Origin: Flavobacterium notoginsengisoli
Lineage (GTDB): Bacteria; Bacteroidota; Bacteroidia; Flavobacteriales; Flavobacteriaceae
Assembly: GCF_014207905.1 (NCBI RefSeq)
Contig: NZ_JACHLB010000004.1
Coordinates: forward strand, 434,001-498,000
Direction of reading: 5' to 3'
DNA length: 64,000 bases
The position numbers were made by a program, and so were the translations under genes. This document shows positions 38,137-47,044 of this stretch, in pieces; the stretch's first letter is position 1; each line of letters starts with the position of its first letter. The notes below the pieces were generated by a model that did no database searches, was not told the origin of the DNA, and saw only the letters and a program-made list of their open reading frames with translations.

Positions 38137-40584
38137 TTAATAAAAATCTACATTAACAACAACTTTTATAGCTCTATATTGAGCAACAGCTTCAAAACTA
38201 TTCAGCATCTTCTGAATAGTTTTTTTTGTATTACTCAAATGAAGATCCTGAGGAATCTTAATTAAGATAGTTCTAATATACTCATTTCGGATTCTACTTA
38301 TTGCTGGTTCTTCTGGGCCTAAAACTGGCATTCCTAGATTTTGACTCAAAACCTGATACAACCACATAGAGCCTTCTTTCAATTTATCGTAATCTTTATG
38401 TTTTAAAGTCAGCTTGATAATTCTAAAATAAGGTGGGTATTTATAAATTTTCCTATCATACAATTGCTCCTTATACATACCTATATAATTATGGTCTGTA
38501 ACTTGCTGAATGGTATTATGATTTGGATTATAAGTCTGAATTACAACTTTTCCTTGTTTTTCAGATCTTCCCGCTCTTCCTGCAACTTGGGTCATCATCT
38601 GGAAACTACGCTCAAAAGCTCTAAAATCAGGATGATGTAGCATATTATCAGCATTCATTATTCCAACTAAACTCACATTATCAAAATCCAAACCTTTGGC
38701 TAGCATTTGTGTACCTACCAAAATATCAATCTCACGATTCTTGAAAGTATCTATTATTTTTTCAAAGCCAAATTTACCACGTGTAGTATCCTGATCCATA
38801 CGAGCCGTTTTCGCTTTTGGGAATAGTGAAATCAATTCCTGTTCGATTTGCTCCGTTCCAAATCCTTTTGTTGTTAAATCTATACTAGAACAGCTATGAC
38901 AATGCGTAGGTTTTGCAATCGAATAACCACAATAATGGCAACGCAATTGATTTTTATGTTTATGATATGTAAGACTCACATCGCACTGCTGGCAATGAGG
39001 CACATGTCCGCAAGTCAAACATTCTATTATAGGAGAATATCCTCTTCTATTTTGAAATAAAATCACTTGTTCTCCTAAAGATAAAGCTTCAGCAATTTCT
39101 TCTATCAAAAGATCGCTAAAATGCCCTGTCATTCTTTTCCTGAAATGTTTGTCTTTCAAATCGACTAAAACAACCTCTGGCATACGAACATTCTTGTAAC
39201 GTTCTGAAAGCGTTACTAAACCATATTTACCGGCTTGCGAATTAAAATAAGTTTCAATACTTGGAGTTGCCGAACCCAATAATACTTTCGCATTATGAAA
39301 ATTCGCTAAAACAATTGCAGCATCTCTTGCATTATATCGAGGCGCGGGATCTGTTTGCTTAAAAGTCTGTTCATGCTCTTCATCTACAATTAACAATCCT
39401 AAGTTATTGAATGGTAAAAACAAAGCCGACCTTGCTCCTATTACAATTTGTGCTTTTGCAGAATTTTCAAGCGTTTGCTTCCAAACCTCAACTCTTTCGT
39501 TATTGCTATATTTAGAATGAAAAACAGCAACTTTATCTCCAAAATGAAGACGCAAACGAGAAACCAATTGAGCAGTCAAAGCAATTTCAGGCAACAGGTA
39601 TAAAACTTGTTTACCTGTTTGCAGATATTCTTCAATTAATTTAATATAAATTTCTGTCTTACCACTTGAAGTTACACCATGAAGCAAACAAACTTCTTTC
39701 TCAGAAAAACTATTTTTTATGGCAGCAAAAGCATTTTCTTGCGCTTCACTTAAAAGAAGTTCTTTTTCTGATTTTTCTCCACTAAAAGTAACCCTATCAT
39801 GCTGCAGAAAATACTCTTCGAAAATTTCTTTTTCAATTAAAGCCTTCACAACTGCTGATGTTACGTTAGCGGTTTCGGTAAGTTTTTTTACAGTTATAGG
39901 CTTTTTTTCTGAAGCACTTAGCTGAAAATAAGTCAAAACAATTTCTTTTTGCTTATTAGCACTTTTCAGCACCTCAAGCAATTCCTGTAGACCAGTATCA
40001 GATTCGTATTTTGCATGTAATTTTACATATCGAACTAATTTTGGCTTATAGGTTTCTTTGATTTCTTCTTCTAAAAAAATTACATCTCTGGCAATTAATT
40101 TTTGAAGCGTAGGAAGTATATTTTTTTTATTTAAAATTGAAACTATTTCCTGCACCTTCAACGAACTCTGATGATGCAAAGCTTCGTAAATTAAAAATTC
40201 ATCGTCAGAAAGTTCACTATCATTTACTACAACATCTGGTTTGTAGGATATAATAGTTTCACTTTCCAATAACAATCCACTAGGAAAAGCACCTCTATAC
40301 ACATCACCGATTCCACACATATAATAGTTAGCAATCCAAAGCCAGTGTTTAATCTGAATTTCGGTTGCAATTGGTTTTTCATCTAAAATTTCATGAATCT
40401 CTTTAGCCTCGTATAAAGTCGGAGCATTTTCATGAACATCTAAAACAAGTCCTGTATAGATTTTATTTTTAATAGGTACCGCCACCCGCATTCCTTTTTT
40501 TATAAAATGGAATTCAGCTTCAGAAACACGATAAGTAAGAGGTTTGACTGAGGAAAGCGGTAAAATAACTTCGATAAAAAACAT
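38137..40584 (-). CDS. priA: Primosomal protein N' (replication restart helicase PriA)
   Basis: An 815-residue 3'-to-5' DNA helicase that restarts collapsed replication forks. The N-terminal DNA-binding domain starts MFFIEVILPLSSVKPLTYRV. Walker A is LLHGVTSSGKTEIY and Walker B is DEEHEQTFKQ. The zinc-binding Cys clusters CLTCGHVPHCQQC and CHYCGY with CHSC come next, followed by the helicase motif VAGRAGR. The length is slightly longer than in Escherichia coli. It ends the minus-strand run nadC-brkB-DUF2147-bla-priA, 24 bases after the beta-lactamase gene. Confidence 0.96.
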   Translation of the reverse strand: MFFIEVILPLSSVKPLTYRVSEAEFHFIKKGMRVAVPIKNKIYTGLVLDVHENAPTLYEAKEIHEILDEKPIATEIQIKHWLWIANYYMCGIGDVYRGAFPSGLLLESETIISYKPDVVVNDSELSDDEFLIYEALHHQSSLKVQEIVSILNKKNILPTLQKLIARDVIFLEEEIKETYKPKLVRYVKLHAKYESDTGLQELLEVLKSANKQKEIVLTYFQLSASEKKPITVKKLTETANVTSAVVKALIEKEIFEEYFLQHDRVTFSGEKSEKELLLSEAQENAFAAIKNSFSEKEVCLLHGVTSSGKTEIYIKLIEEYLQTGKQVLYLLPEIALTAQLVSRLRLHFGDKVAVFHSKYSNNERVEVWKQTLENSAKAQIVIGARSALFLPFNNLGLLIVDEEHEQTFKQTDPAPRYNARDAAIVLANFHNAKVLLGSATPSIETYFNSQAGKYGLVTLSERYKNVRMPEVVLVDLKDKHFRKRMTGHFSDLLIEEIAEALSLGEQVILFQNRRGYSPIIECLTCGHVPHCQQCDVSLTYHKHKNQLRCHYCGYSIAKPTHCHSCSSIDLTTKGFGTEQIEQELISLFPKAKTARMDQDTTRGKFGFEKIIDTFKNREIDILVGTQMLAKGLDFDNVSLVGIMNADNMLHHPDFRAFERSFQMMTQVAGRAGRSEKQGKVVIQTYNPNHNTIQQVTDHNYIGMYKEQLYDRKIYKYPPYFRIIKLTLKHKDYDKLKEGSMWLYQVLSQNLGMPVLGPEEPAISRIRNEYIRTILIKIPQDLHLSNTKKTIQKMLNSFEAVAQYRAIKVVVNVDFY

Positions 40585-40608
40585 GTACTATATAATAGGA
40601 TTGCAAAA

Positions 40609-41355
40609 TTACTTTTTTCCAGCAGATTTTTGAGCCAAAAACTCATCAACCATTTTTAAAGTATGATTTAATGATTCTATATTATCCCAACCTTCGTGAC
40701 CTGGAATAATATATTTAGGATTTTTAAATTTCGATTTAACTCTACCAATCGATTGTTTCCATTCTTTTACATCAGAATCACCCAAATAACCTAAATCTTT
40801 CGCATCGGCACTTTTTATAAAACATGCTCCATAGAGCACTTTTTCTTTATTAAACCAAACCACAACATTATCGGGCGCATGTCCTTTTCCTGGATAATAT
40901 ACTTCAAAAGTATGTTGCCCAACTGTAAAAGTTTTATCGTTCGGAATTATAAATTCTGCTCTTGGTTTATTTTCTTTTTTAAGAATATCGTCTGTCAATT
41001 TAATCGAATACGTTTTTATTCTTTTTTTTCGATAAAAATCAAATCCGCCTGCACGATCATCGTGAGAATGTGTCGCAAAAAGCATAATCACTTCTTTATG
41101 ATGTTTTGCCTTTATACTATCTAACAAAGGCTGAAATTGCGTTTCGTCCCAAGGCGCATCAAATAAAACAACACCTTTATCTGTTACTAGATAAAGAGCG
41201 TTAGCAGAAATCTTTGTTCCTTTATAATTATTAAAAGTCCTATAAACATAAAAGTCACCCGTAAGATGACTTATTTGTAATGGCGAATTCTTAGATTGTC
41301 CAAAGCTATTTGAAATTATAACTAAGAACAGAATTATCGAAGTTAATTTTCGCAT
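40609..41355 (-). CDS. Subclass B1 metallo-beta-lactamase
   Basis: A 248-residue secreted zinc hydrolase that probably inactivates beta-lactams, including carbapenems. Signal peptide: MRKLTSIILFLVIISNSFGQ. Zinc ligands follow the B1 pattern: His-x-His-x-Asp in THSHDDRAGG, His in GKGHAPDN, Cys in GACFIKS and His in IPGHEGW. The pattern FYVYRTF, KGVVLFDAPWDETQFQPLL matches IND/JOHN-type enzymes of Flavobacteriaceae. It lies within a housekeeping run between DUF2147 and priA genes, so it looks like an intrinsic chromosomal gene, not a mobile one. Ala follows Arg in the DDRAGG segment instead of Thr or Gly seen in some relatives. Confidence 0.9.
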   Translation of the reverse strand: MRKLTSIILFLVIISNSFGQSKNSPLQISHLTGDFYVYRTFNNYKGTKISANALYLVTDKGVVLFDAPWDETQFQPLLDSIKAKHHKEVIMLFATHSHDDRAGGFDFYRKKRIKTYSIKLTDDILKKENKPRAEFIIPNDKTFTVGQHTFEVYYPGKGHAPDNVVVWFNKEKVLYGACFIKSADAKDLGYLGDSDVKEWKQSIGRVKSKFKNPKYIIPGHEGWDNIESLNHTLKMVDEFLAQKSAGKK

Positions 41356-41368
41356 GTATTATTTTGAA

Positions 41369-41797
41369 TTAATTTTTCACTCTTGTCCAATATTGCGTTC
41401 TTCCCATCAAAGAAACACCAACATAACCGCGAAGTTTTAGTTTATCAGCAGATTCTAAAGTGATATAACATTTGTATTTTTTACCGCTTGTAGGATCTAA
41501 AATTGTTCCTCCATTATATTCAGAACCATCTTTTTTAAGATTATTCATGATTACCATTCCCAAAATTGGTTTGTTTTTTTCTGCTCCATCACATTTTACG
41601 CAAACATCTTTTTTATGATCAGCACGAAGAATTTCTACAACTTTCCCATAAACTTTTCCAGATTTCTCATAAATCTCTACTACCGATTTTGCTTCTCCTG
41701 TTTCGTCATCAATGGTTTTCCATTTCCCAATTACACTTTGACTTTGCATGGTCAGGGCAAAGAAGAACACTCCGATAGTTAGCATCAAATTTTTCAT
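41369..41797 (-). CDS. DUF2147 family secreted protein
   Basis: A 142-residue protein with a signal peptide (MKNLMLTIGVFFFALTMQSQS). The mature part starts VIGKWKTIDDETGEAKSVVEIY, the DUF2147 opening, and ends SLMGRTQYWTRV, also typical. It contains a CVKCDG pair in the middle. The fold is a small lipocalin-like barrel in relatives; the function is unknown. It starts 1 base after the stop of the BrkB-family gene and precedes the beta-lactamase gene by 13 bases. Confidence 0.88.
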   Translation of the reverse strand: MKNLMLTIGVFFFALTMQSQSVIGKWKTIDDETGEAKSVVEIYEKSGKVYGKVVEILRADHKKDVCVKCDGAEKNKPILGMVIMNNLKKDGSEYNGGTILDPTSGKKYKCYITLESADKLKLRGYVGVSLMGRTQYWTRVKN

Positions 41798-41798
41798 A

Positions 41799-42722
41799 TT
41801 ATTTTTCTTTTTTTTGTTTTAATTTTCTGATTGAAGCATTCAATTCGAATCCTAAAAGCAGAATCATACAGTTTATCCAAATGTAAAACATTAGAATTAA
41901 TAATGTCCCAATAGAACCATAAAGTTCGTTATATTTTGAAAATTTTATAACCCAAATCCCAAAAAAGAACGAAGATATAACAATTAAGACTGTAGTAAAA
42001 ACAGATCCAATGCTAATAAATGGGACTTTATTATACTGTTTTGTACCATAACGCAATAATATTGAAGATGTTATCAGAATCATTAAGATTACAAATAAAT
42101 ACCTACCTAAAATAATCAATGGAATTCTGTCGCTTAACACATCCTGAATGATTGTTTTTTGAATGAAGACCTCAAAAACGACTATTGTGGCAACTGTAAC
42201 AAACAAAATAATAGTCATTACAAGTGAAATTGCCAATGCAACTAAATATTGCCTAAAAAAACCTCGTTTATCAAAAACATGTTTAGAAGATTCAAAACCA
42301 CTCAAAATTCCGTTAATACCATTTGCCATCAAAAAAATAGAAAGCAAAAAACCAGAAGATAATAATCCAGAATGACTATTATTTAAAATATCGCTAATAA
42401 TTTTACTAATAGCATCAAAAGTATTTGGAGGAACACTCTGCTGCACAAACTGCAGAAAATCTTCCTGAAAATTATCTATCGGAATAAACGGAATTAAGTT
42501 TAAAATGAATAATGCAAAAGGAAATAAAGCCATAAAAAAGCTAAACGAAACCGCACTTGCATGATACGAAAATGCTCCTTCAAGAATTCCTAAAGTGTAC
42601 ATTTCAAGCAAATCATACAAAGAAAATCCCTCTAACCAAGGGAGTTTTATCTTCTTTAAAAGTCGGGCCAGATTGCGTATTAAAGGCAATTTTTCAATCC
42701 GAGCTTCTATCTCTTGCGACAT
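41799..42722 (-). CDS. YihY/BrkB family inner-membrane protein
   Basis: A 307-residue protein with about six TM helices. The N-terminal region IKLPWLEGFSLYDLLEMY and the following AFSYHASAVSFSFFMALFPF stretch fit the YihY/virulence factor BrkB family (often wrongly called ribonuclease BN). The C-terminus is basic (KLKQKKEK). A transport role is suspected for the family, but the substrate is unknown. It lies between nadC and DUF2147 in the same direction. Confidence 0.9.
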   Translation of the reverse strand: MSQEIEARIEKLPLIRNLARLLKKIKLPWLEGFSLYDLLEMYTLGILEGAFSYHASAVSFSFFMALFPFALFILNLIPFIPIDNFQEDFLQFVQQSVPPNTFDAISKIISDILNNSHSGLLSSGFLLSIFLMANGINGILSGFESSKHVFDKRGFFRQYLVALAISLVMTIILFVTVATIVVFEVFIQKTIIQDVLSDRIPLIILGRYLFVILMILITSSILLRYGTKQYNKVPFISIGSVFTTVLIVISSFFFGIWVIKFSKYNELYGSIGTLLILMFYIWINCMILLLGFELNASIRKLKQKKEK

Positions 42723-42791
42723 ATTTTATGATTTTAGATTTTTGAATTTAGATTTTAGATTACCAAAAACTAACTCATAACTTATAACTCA

Positions 42792-42807
42792 TCCCGAAGC
42801 CTCGGGA
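42792..42807. repeat. Short GC-rich hairpin TCCCGA-AGCC-TCGGGA
   Basis: A perfect 6-bp stem with a 4-base loop lies between nadC and the BrkB-family gene. On either side are simple AACTCATAAC and ATTTAGATTTT tracts. There is no T run, so it is not a typical terminator. Confidence 0.6.
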
Positions 42808-42817
42808 CATAACTTCT

Positions 42818-43675
42818 CTAAAAAGCTTTCAAGCTCAAATCCATGTTATAAACAGAATGGGTCAAAGCTCCAGATGAAATATAATCTACACCACATAATG
42901 CATATTCTCGAACTGTTTTTTCGCTAATATTTCCTGAAGATTCTGTCTGACATTTTGATCCAATTAATTTTACTGCCGTTTTGGTGTCTTCATAATTAAA
43001 ATTATCAATCAGAATCCTATGAATTCCATCGCTCAATAAAATCTCTCTAATTTCATCCAAATTTCGAGCTTCAACAATAATCTTTAAATCGAGATTATTC
43101 TCTTTTAAAAACTCTTTTGTTTTTGATATAGCTCTTGTAATCCCTCCAGCAAAATCAATGTGATTATCTTTTAGCATTATCATATCATACAAAGCATAAC
43201 GATGGTTCTCTCCTCCTCCTATTTTTACAGCCCATTTTTCAGCCACTCTAAAATTTGGAGTTGTTTTGCGGGTATCTAAAATTTTAGCATTTGTCCCTTC
43301 TAAAAGTTGCATTAAATGATTTGTCTTTGTAGCAATTGCAGACATACGTTGCATTGTATTTAAAACCACTCTTTCTGCTTTCAAAATAGATTGAGAGCTT
43401 CCAGAAACTTCAAAAACAACTTCTCCATATTCCACATGCGTTCCGTCTTCAATAAAAGTTTTCACTTTCAGATTCGGATCTACGTATTCAAATATCATTT
43501 TAGCAAGTTCAACACCTGCAATAATTCCTTGATCTTTTACCAATAATTTTGCCTGACCGTGAGCAGTATCAGGAATACATGCAAGCGAACTATAATCGCC
43601 AGGCCCCACATCTTCTCTGATGGCATTTTTTATCAAAAGTTGTAATTCTGCTTGAAATTCAGCTTTACTTATCAT
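42818..43675 (-). CDS. nadC: Nicotinate-nucleotide pyrophosphorylase (carboxylating)
   Basis: A 285-residue quinolinate phosphoribosyltransferase that makes nicotinate mononucleotide for NAD synthesis. Signature segments are ERVVLNTMQRMSAIAT, DTRKTTPNFRVAEKWAV, GGGENHRYALYDMIMLKDNH and the C-terminal VDYISSGALTHSV. It forms dimers or higher oligomers in the cytoplasm. No nadA or nadB gene is in the window. The start MISKAEFQAELQ is the only likely one. Confidence 0.95.
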   Translation of the reverse strand: MISKAEFQAELQLLIKNAIREDVGPGDYSSLACIPDTAHGQAKLLVKDQGIIAGVELAKMIFEYVDPNLKVKTFIEDGTHVEYGEVVFEVSGSSQSILKAERVVLNTMQRMSAIATKTNHLMQLLEGTNAKILDTRKTTPNFRVAEKWAVKIGGGENHRYALYDMIMLKDNHIDFAGGITRAISKTKEFLKENNLDLKIIVEARNLDEIREILLSDGIHRILIDNFNYEDTKTAVKLIGSKCQTESSGNISEKTVREYALCGVDYISSGALTHSVYNMDLSLKAF

Positions 43676-43850
43676 TTTTCTATTTTTAATATTACGCTAA
43701 ATTAGGATTTATTTTATGGAATTAAAAGTTTAGACAACATGAAAAGTGATGCAAAACATTAATTCTCTCTTTTTTAACCCTGTAAGATATTAAGAAAATA
43801 AAGTTACAATTCTTAACAATGCTTCATCTATTAATGGCAGAATAATTAAA

Positions 43851-43858
43851 TATCTTTG
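43851..43858 (+). promoter_or_regulatory. Possible -7 element for the AlkD-like gene
   Basis: TATCTTTG matches TAnnTTTG and overlaps the upstream in-frame ATG at 43856. This supports the ATG at 43880 as the true start. The -33 box is weak. Confidence 0.45.
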
Positions 43859-43879
43859 AGGTTCATTCAAACAAAAATC

Positions 43880-44980
43880 ATGGGATTAATTAAAGATATT
43901 TACTCGGTTTCTTTTTACGAAAATTTCAGCAAAGCTGTTGCTGAAGTTTATCCAACATTCGAAAAACAAAAATTCATTGAGGCAATTTTCGATGGAAATT
44001 TTGCGCAAAAAGAATGGAAAGAAAGAATGAAACATACCACAGTAGTTTTTCATCAGTTTATGCCTCAAAATTTTCCCGAAGCTGTTGCTTTAATTGACAA
44101 AATCATAGATAATTTAAGAAAAAACAACTTTGCCGACAGTAATCTGGCTTTTATTTTCTTTGCCGATTATATCGAAATGTATGGTTTAGAAGATTTTGAA
44201 ACTTCTAAAAAAGCCTTTGTTTCTGTAACACAATTTATAAGCTGTGAATTTGCCGTTCGTCCTTTCATTTTAAAATACAAAGAGCAAATGATTGATGAAA
44301 TGATCAAATGGTCTTTGCATGAAAATCATCACGTGCGTCGTTTGGCAAGCGAAGGTTCACGTCCGAGATTACCTTGGGCTATGGCGATTCCGTTTTTAAA
44401 GAAAGATCCCTCTTCTATTTTCCCGATTTTAGAAAACTTAAAAAACGATCCTTCAGAATATGTTCGAAGAAGTGTTGCCAATAATTTAAATGATATTGCT
44501 AAAGATAATCCGCAAATTGTAATGGAAATCGCTTCAAAATGGAAAGGTCACAGCAAAGAAACAGATGGAATTATTAAACACGGATGCCGAACTTTATTAA
44601 AACAAGGACATCCTGAAATCCTGAGTCATTATGGTTTAGAAAGCACTAATATTGAACTTTCGTCTTTTGAAATTAAAACACCAACAGTAAAAATTGGAGA
44701 TTATCTTCAGTTTCAATTTCATTTAAATAATAAAAATGAAGACGCTAAAACAGTTCGTTTAGAATATGCCGTTCATTACAAAAAAGCAAAAGGACATCTG
44801 GCTAAAAAAGTTTTTAAAATCAGTGAAAAGATTTATCATCCAAATCAATTAACAAAAATTGAAAGAAATCAGTCTTTTAAGTTAATTACAACGAGAGTTT
44901 TTTATACTGGTGTGCATCAATTATCTATTATAATTAATGGAACTGAGAGTGAAGTTCTGGAATTTGAGTTGATTGATTAA
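43880..44980 (+). CDS. DNA alkylation repair protein (AlkD-like HEAT repeats)
   Basis: A 366-residue all-helical protein of the AlkC/AlkD DNA alkylation repair family. It starts MGLIKDIYSVSFYENFSKAV. HEAT-like helices fill residues 20-250; motifs include HHVRRLASEGSRPRLPW and SEYVRRSVANNLNDIAKDNP. Relatives are DNA glycosylases that remove 3-methyladenine and 7-methylguanine. The C-terminal ~110 residues (from about 255) form a beta-rich extension ending VLEFELID, a layout found in longer AlkC-type members (KTPTVKIGDYLQFQFHL, Ig-like). A frame from 43856 adds 8 residues but overlaps a promoter box. It stands alone, with a REP-like element downstream. Confidence 0.88.
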   Translation: MGLIKDIYSVSFYENFSKAVAEVYPTFEKQKFIEAIFDGNFAQKEWKERMKHTTVVFHQFMPQNFPEAVALIDKIIDNLRKNNFADSNLAFIFFADYIEMYGLEDFETSKKAFVSVTQFISCEFAVRPFILKYKEQMIDEMIKWSLHENHHVRRLASEGSRPRLPWAMAIPFLKKDPSSIFPILENLKNDPSEYVRRSVANNLNDIAKDNPQIVMEIASKWKGHSKETDGIIKHGCRTLLKQGHPEILSHYGLESTNIELSSFEIKTPTVKIGDYLQFQFHLNNKNEDAKTVRLEYAVHYKKAKGHLAKKVFKISEKIYHPNQLTKIERNQSFKLITTRVFYTGVHQLSIIINGTESEVLEFELID

Positions 44981-45002
44981 ACTAAAAATCTTAATCTAGC
45001 AG

Positions 45003-45075
45003 TGTCAGACTGAGCGAAGTCGAAGTCCCGTGCGCTGAATCACTTTGCGAGACTTCGACTTCGCTCAGTCTGACA
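45003..45075. repeat. REP-like inverted repeat with 25-bp arms
   Basis: TGTCAGACTGAGCGAAGTCG begins the left arm (45003-45027), and the right arm (45051-45075) is its perfect reverse complement over 25 bp. The 23-base loop is unrelated. It lies between the AlkD-like and pirin genes. The arm sequence recurs with small changes at 49682-49728. Confidence 0.85.
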
Positions 45076-45204
45076 TAAATTGCGTTTTGATTTACAGCTA
45101 CATAATGAAATGGACTCTTCATTTTTTTCCTTACTTTTATAATACAAAAAAAACAAAAACAACTTTCTTAATCTAAATTAAGTTACAGATTTCTACCACA
45201 ACTG

Positions 45205-45212
45205 TAATTTTG
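45205..45212 (+). promoter_or_regulatory. Possible -7 element of the pirin operon
   Basis: TAATTTTG matches TAnnTTTG and lies 23 bases before the pirin ATG at 45236. No clear TTTG was seen at the -33 position. Confidence 0.35.
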
Positions 45213-45235
45213 TTTTCAAATCAAATAAAAAAACC

Positions 45236-46117
45236 ATGTCAAATATCAGTTTAATTATCGAAGAACGTGCTGCCAATATTGGCAACTTTATGGTAGGTCG
45301 TTTATTGCCTTTCCGTGAAAAAAGAGCTGTTGGACCATTTGTCTTTATCGATCATATGGGGCCAGCACATTTAAGTGACCACGAAAATATGGATGTTCCT
45401 CCGCATCCGCATATTGGGCTTTCTACGCTAACTTTTTTGTTTGAAGGAAGTATCATGCACCGCGACAGTTTAGGAACCGAATTGGAAATAAAACCAGGCG
45501 CTGTAAACTGGATGACCGCCGGAAAAGGAATCGTTCACTCTGAGAGAACTCCTGAATATTTAAGACATTCAGATAAAATGCTTCACGGATTACAGATTTG
45601 GGTAGCGCTTCCAAAAGAATTAGAACAAATGGATCCGAATTTCACGCATGTTGAAGCAGATGATATTCCGGCTTGGGAAGAAGATGGTGTTTCATACAAA
45701 TTAATTGCTGGTGAAGCTTTTGGCAAAAAATCTCCAGTTCCTGTTTATAGTCCGTTGTATTTTATTGAAATTAAGAGCAAAGAAGCTAAAAAAATCAATA
45801 TTGGGCATCACTTATTTGGTGAAAGCGGTTTGTATATTTTAGAAGGAAGCATTAAAAGTGGTGAACACGTTTACGATCCGAAGCAAATTTTAATTACAAC
45901 TGAAGCTTCTCTTTGTGAATTTGAAATTGCTGAAAATTCAACTGTATATCTTTTTGGCGGACAGCCATTTCCTGAAGAACATTTTATCTTCTGGAACTTC
46001 GTTTCTTCAGATAAAGAATTGATCGAAAAAGCTAAAAAAGACTGGACAGAACAAACTTTTCCAAAAGTTCCAGGAGAAACCGAATTTGTTCCATTACCTC
46101 AACCAAGAATTAAATAA
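45236..46117 (+). CDS. Pirin family protein
   Basis: A 293-residue bicupin. The N-terminal cupin has the metal-binding motifs FIDHMGPAHL, PPHPHIGLSTLTF and MTAGKGIVHSERTPE, the pirin signature. The C-terminal cupin includes GEAFGKKSPVPVYSP and GSIKSGEH. Some bacterial pirins are quercetinases; others are redox-related regulators. It starts a three-gene operon with an OsmC-like protein 2 bases on and a GNAT-like protein 5 bases after that. This suggests a stress-response set. Confidence 0.92.
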   Translation: MSNISLIIEERAANIGNFMVGRLLPFREKRAVGPFVFIDHMGPAHLSDHENMDVPPHPHIGLSTLTFLFEGSIMHRDSLGTELEIKPGAVNWMTAGKGIVHSERTPEYLRHSDKMLHGLQIWVALPKELEQMDPNFTHVEADDIPAWEEDGVSYKLIAGEAFGKKSPVPVYSPLYFIEIKSKEAKKINIGHHLFGESGLYILEGSIKSGEHVYDPKQILITTEASLCEFEIAENSTVYLFGGQPFPEEHFIFWNFVSSDKELIEKAKKDWTEQTFPKVPGETEFVPLPQPRIK

Positions 46118-46119
46118 TT

Positions 46120-46515
46120 ATGGATACGATTTCAGCAAAAATAGATACACGTTTGTATCGTACGGAAATTACTTCTGCAAGCGGAAATGTTTTAATTTCA
46201 GATGAACCGCAACAACTAGGAGGTAAAAACTTAGGCTTAAATCCTACCGAACTTTTGGCTTCTTCCCTAGCTTCTTGCACATTGATCACTTTACGAATGT
46301 ACATTAATCGCAAACAATGGAATGTCGAAGAAATTAACATCAAAATTGATTTCGAAAGAGATTCAGAGCGAAATTGTACCTCATTTACTAGAAAAATTGA
46401 AGTGATTGGCGATGTTGACCAAGAACAAAGACAAAGATTAGAAACGATTGCAAACAGCTGTCCAATTCATAAAACACTGACACATTCAATCGAAATTAAA
46501 ACGACATTAATATAA
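46120..46515 (+). CDS. OsmC family peroxiredoxin-like protein
   Basis: A 131-residue OsmC/Ohr fold protein. It contains GGKNLGLNPTELLASSLASCTLITL, in which Cys is the first catalytic residue, and the second Cys in IANSCPIHKTLTHSIEI. Such proteins reduce organic hydroperoxides with thiol help. The gene begins 2 bases after the pirin stop and ends 5 bases before the GNAT gene, so all three are cotranscribed. Confidence 0.9.
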   Translation: MDTISAKIDTRLYRTEITSASGNVLISDEPQQLGGKNLGLNPTELLASSLASCTLITLRMYINRKQWNVEEINIKIDFERDSERNCTSFTRKIEVIGDVDQEQRQRLETIANSCPIHKTLTHSIEIKTTLI

Positions 46516-46520
46516 TTACA

Positions 46521-46805
46521 ATGGAAATTCAACAAATAAACGATATAAGAAAAGGCTATTTTGAAGCTGTAGAAGACGGAAAAGAAGCTGGAAAAATGAC
46601 CTATACTTGGGCAGGTGATTCTAAATTCATTATTGACCATACAGAAGTTAGTCCCGAATTCAACGGAAAAGGTGTAGGCAAAAAACTCGTTATGGCTTCG
46701 GTAGAATATGCAAGAGCAAACAATCTAAAAATTATCCCGCTTTGTCCTTTTGCAAAAAGTGTTTTTGATAAGGTTGAAGAAATACGTGATGTACTTTTTT
46801 CTTAA
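46521..46805 (+). CDS. Small GNAT-like N-acetyltransferase (YjdJ type)
   Basis: A 94-residue protein of the short N-acetyltransferase domain family (PF14542). It contains IIDHTEVSPEFNGKGVGKKLV, with the acetyl-CoA-binding segment FNGKGVGKKL, and ends with IIPLCPFAKSVFDK, which carries a conserved Cys. The family is thought to acetylate small molecules or have lost activity; the substrate is unknown. It is the last gene of the pirin-OsmC operon. Confidence 0.85.
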   Translation: MEIQQINDIRKGYFEAVEDGKEAGKMTYTWAGDSKFIIDHTEVSPEFNGKGVGKKLVMASVEYARANNLKIIPLCPFAKSVFDKVEEIRDVLFS

Positions 46806-46848
46806 AAAGGTGCTGAGATACTAAGATGCTAAGGTTCTAAGATTTTTT

Positions 46849-46966
46849 AACCGCAAAGCAAGCAAAGAATTACGCAAAGTTCGCAAAGTTTTTTCAGACA
46901 AAGCTTTGCGAACTTTTGCATTTCTATTAAGTCAAATTTGGAATTAAACCTTGCGTTCTTTGCGTT
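46849..46966. repeat. Nested inverted repeats rich in GCAAAG
   Basis: Inner arms GCAAAGTTCGCAAAG (46874-46888) and CTTTGCGAACTTTTGC (46904-46919) pair with one bulge. Outer arms around 46849-46867 and 46946-46966 pair less perfectly. The element lies between the GNAT gene and the adenosine deaminase gene. Confidence 0.7.
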
Positions 46967-47015
46967 AAAAAAACAATACAACGAAATTCAATTTTCAAAT
47001 CTCGTCCAAAACTCC

Positions 47016-47023
47016 TACATTTG
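47016..47023 (+). promoter_or_regulatory. Possible -7 element of the adenosine deaminase gene
   Basis: TACATTTG matches the consensus TAnnTTTG and lies 21 bases before the ATG. The -33 region shows only a weak match. Confidence 0.45.
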
Positions 47024-47044
47024 CATGTAATTTAAACTTAATGT

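Noticed and set aside
41799..42722. BrkB-family protein as ribonuclease BN.
   Set aside because: The sequence is a multi-pass membrane protein without nuclease motifs; that name is a known misannotation.
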